Part shown: one piece after another, positions 1 to 5,790 of the stretch | Layout of the letters: every line of letters starts with the position of its first letter | Position numbering within the stretch: position 1 is the stretch's first letter | Source of the DNA: Nitriliruptoraceae bacterium | GTDB lineage: Bacteria; Actinomycetota; Nitriliruptoria; Nitriliruptorales; Nitriliruptoraceae | NCBI GenBank assembly: GCA_007116505.1 | Contig: SKII01000176.1 | Location: 1 to 8,184 of the forward strand | Direction of reading: 5' to 3' | DNA length: 8,184 nucleotides | The notes under the pieces: generated by a model | What the model was told of the DNA's origin: nothing | What the model saw: the letters and a program-made list of their open reading frames with translations, nothing else | Databases searched by the model: none | Program-made: the position numbers and the translations under genes

Positions 1-1019
1 CCGAGGACGTCGCCACGAGCGCATCGATCAACGTCGCCTTCGGGACCGTCGCCGCCGGCCACATGGTCGTGGCTGAGGCGACCGCCGGCACCTTCGGGCC
101 CCCCCGCGTCATCCCGACGTCGGAGCTCACGTTCCACCCGTTCGCGCACTGCCTGCACTACGGGTCGACGTGCTTCGAGGGGCTCAAGGCGCACCGCGGG
201 GTCGACGGCGTCGTCCGCGTGTTCCGACCCGACCGGCACGTCGCCCGGATGCGCCGCACGGCCGGGCTCGTCCAGCTGCCCGTGCCACCGGCCGAGCTGC
301 TCGGCGACATGATCATCGCCGCGGTCGAGGCGAACCTCGCGGAGGTCCCGGCCGCCCCCGGTGCGCTCTACCTCCGGCCCATGCTGCTCGGGACGGACCC
401 GAACATCGGTGCGGCCGCCAGCCCGTCGACCTCCGCGCTGCTCGCCGTCGTCGCGAGCCCTGTCGGGGACTACTTCGCCGGCGGCGTCCGTCCGCTCAGC
501 CTCCTCGTCGAGACGCAGGTGCCCCGCACGACGCCGCAGTTCGGCGAGGCGAAGGCCGGCGCGAACTACCTGATGGCGCTCGGCATCACGCGGCGCGCCC
601 GCGAGGAGCTCGGCTGCGACCAGGTGCTCTTCGCTCCCGGCGGTCAGGTCCAGGAGACCGGGGCGGCGAACTTCCTGCTGTTCGACAGCGAGCGCGTCGT
701 GACGAGGGCGCTCGACTCGACGTTCCTGCACGGGGTGACGCGCGACTCGGTGCTGACGCTGGCACGTGACCGCGGCATGACGGTCGAGGAGCGTGACGTC
801 GACGTCGACGAGCTCCTCGCCTGGCAGGGCGAGGCGGCGCTCGCCGGTACGGCCGCGGTCCTCTCCGGTGTCGGAACGCTCGTGCACGGGGGCACGCGGC
901 ACACGGTCGGCGACGGGACGGTCGGACCGGTCACGCTGGCGCTGCGCGACGGGCTGGCCGCCATCCAGCGCGGCGAGGTCGAGGACGTGCACGGCTGGAC
1001 CCGGCCCGTGCACGGCTGA
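1..1019 (+). CDS. ilvE: Branched-chain amino acid aminotransferase (PLP fold type IV), 5'-partial
   Basis: This enzyme reversibly transfers the amino group between leucine, isoleucine or valine and 2-oxoglutarate, using pyridoxal phosphate in the cytosol. The reading frame is open from the left edge (first whole codon at base 3). The residues before the ATG at 63 include NVAFGTVAAGHM, which matches the family's usual N-terminal FGT...HM segment, so the true start lies left of the window and the ATG at 63 is internal. Visible family marks are LHYGSTCFEGLKAHR near 156-200, the PLP-binding lysine in EAKAGANY (codon 552-554), QETGAANFLLF, and the phosphate-binding GTAAVLSGVGT near the C-terminus. 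These point to the group II (eukaryote-like) branched-chain type rather than D-amino acid aminotransferase or aminodeoxychorismate lyase. The protein ends VHGWTRPVHG, a natural end for the family. The flavin reductase gene follows after 34 bases on the same strand. Confidence 0.93.
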   Translation, partial: EDVATSASINVAFGTVAAGHMVVAEATAGTFGPPRVIPTSELTFHPFAHCLHYGSTCFEGLKAHRGVDGVVRVFRPDRHVARMRRTAGLVQLPVPPAELLGDMIIAAVEANLAEVPAAPGALYLRPMLLGTDPNIGAAASPSTSALLAVVASPVGDYFAGGVRPLSLLVETQVPRTTPQFGEAKAGANYLMALGITRRAREELGCDQVLFAPGGQVQETGAANFLLFDSERVVTRALDSTFLHGVTRDSVLTLARDRGMTVEERDVDVDELLAWQGEAALAGTAAVLSGVGTLVHGGTRHTVGDGTVGPVTLALRDGLAAIQRGEVEDVHGWTRPVHG

Positions 1020-1021
1020 GC

Positions 1022-1039
1022 CGGCCCGGTCGGCCCGGT
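1022..1039 (+). repeat. 9-bp tandem duplication in the aminotransferase-flavin reductase spacer
   Basis: CGGCCCGGT occurs twice head to tail (1022-1030 and 1031-1039) directly before the ribosome binding site. It is probably replication slippage in GC-rich spacer DNA. I see no sign that it is an operator. Confidence 0.6.
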
Positions 1040-1040
1040 C

Positions 1041-1048
1041 GGAGGAGG
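1041..1048 (+). promoter_or_regulatory. Ribosome binding site that fixes the flavin reductase start
   Basis: GGAGGAGG lies 5 bases before the GTG at 1054. This decides the start. The same frame is open far upstream (from 793), but that part overlaps the aminotransferase and translates to low-complexity Ser/Arg/Thr-rich peptide. Confidence 0.85.
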
Positions 1049-1053
1049 CGGAC

Positions 1054-1710
1054 GTGCTCGTCGAGCTCGCGCGGCTCAGCGCCACCGACGTCTACCACCT
1101 GATGACGCAGGTCATCGTCCCCCGGCCCATCGCCTGGGTGGTCAGCGAGGACGCCCCCGGTGACGGGTCGTCATGGAACCTCGCGCCCTACTCCTACTTC
1201 AACGCCGTCTCCTCCGACCCGCCGACCGTGATGTTCTCGGTGAGCCGCTCGCAGCGCACGTCCGGGACGGGAGGGGGCGACGACGTCAAGGACACGCTGG
1301 CGAACGTGACCGAGCGGCCCGTCCACACCATCGCGCTCCCCGGCCGGAGCCAGGTCGAGCAGGTGGAGGCGACCGCATCGACGGTTCCGAGGGGCACGAG
1401 CGAGTTCGCGCTCGCCGACCTCGAGCCGGTCGCCTGGGACTGGCCGGTCCCGCGGCCCGCCGGCGCCCGGGTCGCGCTCGGCTGCACGGTGGACCGCATC
1501 GTGCCGATCGGGGACGGCCCGCAGCGCGTCGTCCTGTCGCGCATCGACCGCATCTGGGTCGACCCCGCGGTCGTCGGCGAGGACGCGAAGGGTCGCCTGC
1601 GGGTCGACGCCACCCTCCTCGATCCGCTCGCGCGGCTCGGTGCGGGGGAGTACGGCGGGCTCACGCCACCGTTCCGCCCCGCGCGGCCTGCGCAGCGACC
1701 GGGGGGCTGA
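1054..1710 (+). CDS. Flavin reductase-like FMN-binding split-barrel protein
   Basis: A 218-residue protein of the flavin reductase-like (DIM6/NTAB, PF01613-type) family. Members bind FMN and either reduce flavin with NAD(P)H for a partner oxygenase or act as flavoproteins of unknown substrate. The diagnostic N-terminal stretch is present: PRPIAWVVSED at residues 23-33, then NLAPYSYFNAVSSDPP at 42-57, followed by VMFSVSR and KDTLANV. The segment from TASTVPRGTSEF to the DRIW motif also follows the family order. The start is GTG, chosen for the strong Shine-Dalgarno sequence 5 bases away. The gene sits 34 bases behind the aminotransferase, so co-transcription is likely, although no functional link is obvious. 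The substrate cannot be told from sequence. The 3' end faces the convergent sucrose phosphorylase gene across 27 bases. Confidence 0.88.
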   Translation: MLVELARLSATDVYHLMTQVIVPRPIAWVVSEDAPGDGSSWNLAPYSYFNAVSSDPPTVMFSVSRSQRTSGTGGGDDVKDTLANVTERPVHTIALPGRSQVEQVEATASTVPRGTSEFALADLEPVAWDWPVPRPAGARVALGCTVDRIVPIGDGPQRVVLSRIDRIWVDPAVVGEDAKGRLRVDATLLDPLARLGAGEYGGLTPPFRPARPAQRPGG

Positions 1711-1740
1711 GCGCCCGAAGGCTCGGACGCCCTCGGCTCA
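1708..1740. terminator. Imperfect hairpin between convergent genes (candidate bidirectional terminator)
   Basis: TGAGC (1708-1712) is complementary to GCTCA (1736-1740). An inner arm of about 5 bp (CGA-GG at 1716-1721 with CCTCG at 1731-1735, one bulged A) closes a 9-base loop. A 3-base bulge separates the two arms. Both stop codons, TGA at 1708-1710 and the minus-strand TGA at 1740-1738, lie in the outer stem. There is no T tract, which is common for actinobacterial terminators. The fold was drawn by eye, so confidence is modest. Confidence 0.35.
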
Positions 1741-3207
1741 CACCGCCCGTGGCACGCCGTCGACGACGAGCGACGCTCGGCGCTCCGTGGCGTCCAGCTC
1801 GAGGACGACCTCCGCCCCGTCCGCACGCCATCCGGTCCGCACGTGGCCGGGTCGGGCCGGGTCGTGCGGGTCGAGCCACCACGTCCCGGCGAAGGCGGGG
1901 TGCGTGCGGCGCAGCTCGACGAGGGCGAGGAGGCGGGCGACCTCCGGGCGGCCGAGCGCGCCGGCGACCTCCTCGGGCGTGTAGCGGTGGCGGTTCACGT
2001 CCCGTCCGACGCCGGTCGTGGCGAGCAGCTCCTCGTCGTTGCGTCCCATCAGCAGGCCCACGTAGTAGATCTGCGGGATGCCCGGCAGGACCAGCTGCAG
2101 CGCCCTCGCAGCGAGCATCGCGTCGACATCCCCGCCGAGCGCATCGAGGTAGGTGGTGTTGACCTGGTAGAGGTCGACGTTCGACGCGGCTGCCCCCGTC
2201 GCGCGCCGGCTGACCCCACCGGTCGCCTCGTGGACCGCCTCGACGAGCGCGTCGATGCGCTCGGGAGGAAGGAGCCCCGGACCGGGATGCTCGGCGTCAC
2301 CATGGCCGGCGTTCTCCCCGACGTCGATGATCCCGATGCCGTCGTGGGTGTCGAGCACCGTCACGACCTCGTGCGGGCGCAGCGTCAACCAGCGGTGCAG
2401 CGGCGCCGCATCGCCCGTGTGCAGCGCGTCGAGCACGAGCGGTGGCAGCGCGAAGTCGTAGGTGAGGTCCGACGTGGCGGCGAGCTCCAGCGTGAGCCGC
2501 CAGTGCGCATGCACCTCGACGAGGACGCGCAGGCCGAGCGCCTGCGCACGCGCGGTCAGCTCGGCGAGGAACGCGCGTGTGTGCGGCGTCATGAACGACG
2601 AGGCCCCCGGTGTCTTCACCGCGTAGCCGGCCGCATCGAGCCGCACCGTGTCGACACCGTTGCTCGCCAGCAGCTCGAGCAGCTCGTCGAGGTAGGACTG
2701 CGTGCCGGGGTCGTCGACGTCGAGGTCGACCTGCTCGGACGTGAACGTCGTCCACAGCAGCCGTCGCGAGCCGTCCGCCAGCACGACCGGCGTGAGCGGG
2801 AGGCCGGGCCGCGGGCGGTAGATGCGGCCGAGCAGGTCCTCCGTCGCACCGTCGGGGAACACGCGGTCGAGGGTGAGGAACATGCCGGCGTGCGGTGAGG
2901 CGTCGCCGTGCTCGATGAACGAGCGGAACTCGGGGGACCGCGTCGAGACGTGGTTCACGATCAGGTCGACGGTGACCGACCGGTCGGCGGAGAGCGCGGC
3001 GACATCGTCCCAGCTCCCGACGCGTGGGTCGACGACGCGGTGGTCGTCGGGGTCGAAGCCGGCGTCGGCACCGTCGATGGGGGAGAAGAACGGGAGGACA
3101 TGGACGCCGTCGAACAGCCGGAGCGGTCCGTCCATCAGCGCTCGGAGCCCTGGGAGGTCGTGGGCGAGACGGTCGGCGTAGGTCAGCAGGTGCACGTGGT
3201 TCCCCAT
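1738..3207 (-). CDS. Sucrose phosphorylase (GH13 subfamily 18)
   Basis: This enzyme splits sucrose with inorganic phosphate into alpha-D-glucose 1-phosphate and fructose in the cytosol, saving one ATP compared with hydrolysis. The 489-residue protein aligns along its length with my recollection of the Bifidobacterium adolescentis enzyme (about 504 residues): it opens MGNHVHLLTYADRL and continues with HVLPFFSPIDGADAGFDP and GSWDDVAALS. The catalytic residues are visible: nucleophile D191 in RLDAAGY, acid/base E231 in VEVHAHW, and transition-state stabiliser D289 in LDTHDGIG, each one residue before the bifidobacterial numbering. The phosphate/fructose-site elements YRPRPG (R133) and DLYQVN (D345, Y347, Q348) are of the classical type, favouring sucrose over sucrose 6-phosphate or glucosylglycerate as substrate. 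The ATG at 3207 has GGGAGGAG 7 bases upstream. The frame stays open for another 296 codons, but only because it is antisense to the hydrolase gene. No sugar transporter or regulator is adjacent. Confidence 0.95.
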   Translation of the reverse strand: MGNHVHLLTYADRLAHDLPGLRALMDGPLRLFDGVHVLPFFSPIDGADAGFDPDDHRVVDPRVGSWDDVAALSADRSVTVDLIVNHVSTRSPEFRSFIEHGDASPHAGMFLTLDRVFPDGATEDLLGRIYRPRPGLPLTPVVLADGSRRLLWTTFTSEQVDLDVDDPGTQSYLDELLELLASNGVDTVRLDAAGYAVKTPGASSFMTPHTRAFLAELTARAQALGLRVLVEVHAHWRLTLELAATSDLTYDFALPPLVLDALHTGDAAPLHRWLTLRPHEVVTVLDTHDGIGIIDVGENAGHGDAEHPGPGLLPPERIDALVEAVHEATGGVSRRATGAAASNVDLYQVNTTYLDALGGDVDAMLAARALQLVLPGIPQIYYVGLLMGRNDEELLATTGVGRDVNRHRYTPEEVAGALGRPEVARLLALVELRRTHPAFAGTWWLDPHDPARPGHVRTGWRADGAEVVLELDATERRASLVVDGVPRAV

Positions 3208-3238
3208 CCTGCTGCTCCTCCCGTCGACGGCGGGGCGG

Positions 3239-3244
3239 ATGCTA
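3239..3244 (-). promoter_or_regulatory. Candidate -10 box for the sucrose phosphorylase gene
   Basis: The minus strand reads TAGCAT here, matching the actinobacterial TANNNT -10 pattern. It would start transcription near 3232 and give a leader of about 25 bases that contains the Shine-Dalgarno sequence. No convincing -35 hexamer is visible. The 9-base core CGTAGCATC (3246-3238) recurs exactly before the aldo/keto reductase gene. Confidence 0.45.
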
Positions 3245-3255
3245 CGGCGAGGCAC

Positions 3256-3267
3256 CGGGGTCCCCCG
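3256..3267. promoter_or_regulatory. Short inverted repeat in the divergent spacer (possible operator)
   Basis: CGGGG (3256-3260) and CCCCG (3263-3267) form a 5-bp inverted repeat around TC, lying between the two candidate -10 boxes. The position would suit a regulator acting on both genes. Such a short G/C-only palindrome is easily produced by chance in this composition, so confidence is low. Confidence 0.15.
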
Positions 3268-3279
3268 CACCTCCGGCGT

Positions 3280-3285
3280 TAGGCT
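3280..3285 (+). promoter_or_regulatory. Candidate -10 box for the hydrolase gene
   Basis: TAGGCT matches TANNNT and stands out in this GC-rich spacer. Transcription would start at about 3292, which coincides with a GTG codon in frame with the hydrolase. The message could therefore be leaderless from 3292, or carry a leader of about 54 bases to the GTG at 3346. No clear -35 hexamer is seen. Confidence 0.5.
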
Positions 3286-3333
3286 CTGCCGGTGGCGTCC
3301 GGAGGGGGTCGCCGAGGGCCGGCCAGGGGGCGG

Positions 3334-3343
3334 GGAGGGGGAG
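3334..3343 (+). promoter_or_regulatory. Ribosome binding site favouring the hydrolase start at 3346
   Basis: A purine tract containing GGAGG (3334-3338) lies 7 bases before the GTG at 3346. The upstream in-frame GTG at 3292 has no such tract. The 18 codons between the two starts use unusually many A/T-ending and rare-type codons (GGA, CGA, AGG, GGT), unlike the coding region downstream, which supports the later start. Confidence 0.55.
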
Positions 3344-3345
3344 CG

Positions 3346-4821
3346 GTGGGCAGCACGAGCCGCGTCCTCCCCGGGACTCCTGTGCTCCGGCGTCTGGTCG
3401 GCGGCGGGGTACTCGTCGCCGTCGCGGCGCTGCTGCTCGCCCCCACCGCACGCGGGATCGATGTCGAGAACGTCACGGGCGGTCATGACGGTGGACTGCC
3501 CGTCCGGGTCTACGTCCCGCGGGGCTCGCAGGACGCGCCGGGGGTCGTCGTCGCCCACGGCTTCGCCGGCTCGGCCGCGCTCATGCACACCTGGTCGCTC
3601 GCGCTCGCCCATGCCGGGTTCGTCGTCGTCGCTCCGGACCTTCCCGGGCACGGGACCAGCACCGTCGCCCTGGCCGACGCGGAGGGCGGGCTCCCCGGGG
3701 CCGTCAGCACGGCGCTCGCCCACCTGCGCGGCCTCGAGGCGGTCGACCCGGACCGTGTCGCGCTGCTCGGTCACTCCATGGGGTCCGGTGCGGTCCTGAG
3801 CGCCGGCATCGCGGAGGCCCGCGGCGTCCGTGCCGTCGTCGCCGTCTCGCCGACCGACGCCGCGGTCACCCCCACCGCTCCGGCCGACCTCCTCCTGCTC
3901 GTCGGTGAGCGCGAACCCCGCTTCGTCGCGAACGCCGAGTCGCTGCTCGAACGGGCGGGCGGGATCGTCGGCGTGGCCGGGGACGGGACCGCCCGGGACC
4001 TCGTCATCGTCCCGCAGGTCGAGCACGTGTCCATCCTGTTCGCCCGCACGGCCCACGAGGCCTCGATCGGCTGGCTGTCCTCGGCCCTCGGGCACACACC
4101 CTCCGGCCGGGCGCCGGCCGGGCCGCTCGCTGGCTGGGCCGTCCTCGTGGCCGGACTCGTGCTGCTGTGGCAGGCGTTCGTGCTGCAGTCGGCCACCGCA
4201 GCGCCGCGTCCGACGCTGCGGTCCTCCCCGCTGCTCGCGCTCCCCACCGGAGGTGTCGCCGCGACCGCGTCGCTCGTCATCCTCGAGCGTTCCGTCGCCC
4301 TCGAGGGACTGCTCGGGCTGCAGGTGGCCGGCATGGTCGGCCTGTGGTTCCTGATGGCCGGGGCGGCGTGGCTGCGCTTCGGCCTGCGCCCCGCGGCCCC
4401 GGAGGCGCGCGACATCGGCTGGGCGTTGCTCGTCACCATGGCGCTCGTCGGTACTGGGGCGACGTCGACGCTCGCCTGGGCCCCGTGGTGGCTGAGCGGA
4501 TCACGCGTGGCAGCGGCGGCGGCGCTCGCCGTGCTGCTGCTGCCCTTCTCGCTGGCCGCCGCGACGCTGCTCGTCGGCCGGCGCGGATGGAGGGCGGCCG
4601 GCGCCTGGGCGGTGACCTCCGTCTCGGTGCTGGTGACGCTCGGCGCGGCGGCCGTCGTCGTGCCTGGCCTGACGTTCCTGGTCCTCATCCTCCCTGTCCT
4701 GCCGGCGGTGCTCGGCCTCGTCGTCGCCGTCTCGATCGGCGTCGACCGTCCTTGGGCGACCGGCACGGCCGGGGCGGTGTTCCTCGGATGGCTGCTCGCC
4801 ATGCTGTTCCCGCTCGCCTGA
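3346..4821 (+). CDS. Alpha/beta hydrolase fused to a C-terminal polytopic membrane domain
   Basis: A 491-residue protein (509 if translation begins at the GTG at 3292). Residues about 15-33 are a basic then hydrophobic segment (RRLVGGGVLVAVAALLLAPT), a signal anchor or signal peptide. Residues about 40-248 form an alpha/beta hydrolase domain with the oxyanion motif HGF at 71-73, the strand-plus-loop VVVAPDLPGHG, the nucleophile elbow GHSMG with S144, and a candidate catalytic histidine H227 in VEHVSILF. Where the acid is expected (GEREP), the residue is Glu190 instead of the usual Asp. From about 261 to the end there are roughly six to eight hydrophobic helices separated by short Arg-rich links such as GRRGWR. 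If the first segment crosses the membrane outward, the hydrolase domain would be extracytoplasmic and tethered at both ends. The substrate is unknown; esterase, lipase or peptidase activity are all possible. It is divergent from sucrose phosphorylase and 59 bases ahead of the SDR gene. Confidence 0.82.
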   Translation: MGSTSRVLPGTPVLRRLVGGGVLVAVAALLLAPTARGIDVENVTGGHDGGLPVRVYVPRGSQDAPGVVVAHGFAGSAALMHTWSLALAHAGFVVVAPDLPGHGTSTVALADAEGGLPGAVSTALAHLRGLEAVDPDRVALLGHSMGSGAVLSAGIAEARGVRAVVAVSPTDAAVTPTAPADLLLLVGEREPRFVANAESLLERAGGIVGVAGDGTARDLVIVPQVEHVSILFARTAHEASIGWLSSALGHTPSGRAPAGPLAGWAVLVAGLVLLWQAFVLQSATAAPRPTLRSSPLLALPTGGVAATASLVILERSVALEGLLGLQVAGMVGLWFLMAGAAWLRFGLRPAAPEARDIGWALLVTMALVGTGATSTLAWAPWWLSGSRVAAAAALAVLLLPFSLAAATLLVGRRGWRAAGAWAVTSVSVLVTLGAAAVVVPGLTFLVLILPVLPAVLGLVVAVSIGVDRPWATGTAGAVFLGWLLAMLFPLA

Positions 4822-4862
4822 CACGCACCTGACACGCACCTGACGCACGATCGACGCACCTG
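4817..4862 (+). repeat. Short direct repeats across the hydrolase stop codon and SDR leader
   Basis: CCTGACACGCA occurs twice in tandem (4817-4827 and 4828-4838), followed by a copy lacking two bases (CCTGACGCA, 4839-4847) and a diverged GACGCACCTG (4853-4862). The first unit contains the hydrolase stop codon TGA (4819-4821). The units are 11 bases long, about one helical turn, but replication slippage is the simpler explanation. Confidence 0.7.
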
Positions 4863-4880
4863 CTGGACGGAGGAGGAAGC

Positions 4881-5699
4881 ATGGAGGGGATCGCGGACCC
4901 GACCGGTCTCGCTGTCGAGGGCAGCGTCGCGCTCGTCACCGGAGCCGGTGGCGGCATCGGTGCGGCCCTCGCCGCTGCGCTCGTCGCGCGTGAGGCGGCG
5001 GTGGTGGTCGTCTCCGACCTCGACGTCGCCGCGGCCGAGCGGGTCGCCGGGGAGCTCACCGGCCGCTCGGCGACCCGGATCAGCGCCGTCCGGCTCGACG
5101 TCGCCGATGGGGATGCGGTGCGGTCCACCGTCGCCGCGGTCGAGCGGGAGCACGATCGGCTGGACCTCGTGTGCTCCAACGCCGGCATCGGGACCGCTGG
5201 AGGGGTCGACGCCCCGGTCGCGCTGTGGCAGCGGGCCTGGGACATCAACGTGATGGCGCACGTGCACGCTGCGGACGCGGCCCTGCCCGGGATGCTCGAG
5301 CGCGGGTCCGGTGCGTTCCTCAACACCTGCTCCGCCGCGGGGCTTCTGACCGTCGCCGGCGACGCCCCCTACGCCGTGACCAAGCACGCGGCCGTCGCCT
5401 TCTCCGAGTGGCTCGCGCTGACGTACGGCGGCCGCGGGATCGGCGTGACGGCGCTCTGTCCGCTCGGGGTGGAGACCGACATGCTCGCGGCCGACGAGCT
5501 CCTCGCGACCCGCTTCGTCCGCGGCACCGGCCGCGTGCTGAGCGCGGACGTGGTCGCCTCCGCGGCCCTCGACGCGGTCGAGGCGGGGGAGATGCTCGCG
5601 CTGCCGCATCCGGAGGTCGCCGCGATGGAGCAGGCGCGGGCCGCCGACCGCCGCGGCTGGCTCACCCGGCTGCGGCGGGCCGTCGACCACCTCGCCTGA
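4881..5699 (+). CDS. Classical short-chain dehydrogenase/reductase (SDR)
   Basis: A 272-residue cytosolic NAD(P)-dependent oxidoreductase with a Rossmann fold. The cofactor motif TGAGGGIG is at residues 20-27, Asp46 ends the second strand (VVVVSDLD), and D73 in LDV contacts adenine. SNAG (99-102) replaces the usual NNAG. The catalytic tetrad is complete: N123, S151 in NTCSAAG, Y164 and K168 in YAVTK. The Asp at position 46 predicts a preference for NAD(H) over NADP(H). The length is typical of the classical SDR type. The ATG follows GGAGGAGGA closely. The substrate cannot be inferred; alcohols, hydroxy-acyl and sterol-like substrates are all possible. The gene lies 59 bases behind the hydrolase and could share its transcript. 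A hairpin after its stop suggests that the transcription unit ends here. Confidence 0.93.
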   Translation: MEGIADPTGLAVEGSVALVTGAGGGIGAALAAALVAREAAVVVVSDLDVAAAERVAGELTGRSATRISAVRLDVADGDAVRSTVAAVEREHDRLDLVCSNAGIGTAGGVDAPVALWQRAWDINVMAHVHAADAALPGMLERGSGAFLNTCSAAGLLTVAGDAPYAVTKHAAVAFSEWLALTYGGRGIGVTALCPLGVETDMLAADELLATRFVRGTGRVLSADVVASAALDAVEAGEMLALPHPEVAAMEQARAADRRGWLTRLRRAVDHLA

Positions 5700-5702
5700 C
5701 GC

Positions 5703-5732
5703 CCGGCCCCGATGCCCGGCCTTGGGGCCCGG
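5703..5732 (+). terminator. Candidate hairpin terminator after the SDR gene
   Basis: GGCCCC (5705-5710) pairs with GGGGCC (5724-5729), and the stem extends by CC (5703-5704) with GG (5731-5732) past one bulged C. The loop is 13 bases, with no T tract behind it. It begins 4 bases after the SDR stop codon and sits before the aldo/keto reductase -10 box, a sensible place to separate the two units. Confidence 0.35.
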
Positions 5733-5748
5733 ACGCGGCGCATCGGCG

Positions 5749-5754
5749 TAGCAT
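5749..5754 (+). promoter_or_regulatory. Candidate -10 box for the aldo/keto reductase gene
   Basis: TAGCAT, within CGTAGCATC (5747-5755), is identical to the box proposed for sucrose phosphorylase on the other strand. The predicted start near 5761 leaves a leader of about 30 bases that includes GAGGAG. A -35 hexamer at normal spacing is not evident. Confidence 0.45.
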
Positions 5755-5790
5755 CATGGGCCCGCACACGTGACCGACGAGGAGCCGACG

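Noticed and set aside
793..1053. An N-terminal extension of the flavin reductase overlapping the aminotransferase gene
   Set aside because: The extension is out of frame with a real gene and low in complexity. The GGAGGAGG site and family alignment fix the start at 1054.
1843..2898. A 351-codon plus-strand frame inside the sucrose phosphorylase gene
   Set aside because: It is the complementary shadow of a well-conserved GH13 gene, and its product (rich in Arg, Val, Glu) shows no recognisable domain.
3208..4095. A 296-codon upstream extension of the sucrose phosphorylase frame on the minus strand
   Set aside because: It is antisense to the hydrolase coding region and is Arg/Gly/Asp-rich without family similarity. 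The phosphorylase homology begins exactly at the ATG at 3207, which has a good Shine-Dalgarno sequence.
3771..5690. A 639-codon open frame on the minus strand opposite the hydrolase and SDR genes
   Set aside because: Long antisense frames are expected where third codon positions are almost always G or C. Its product is low-complexity and the sense strand has clear protein families throughout.
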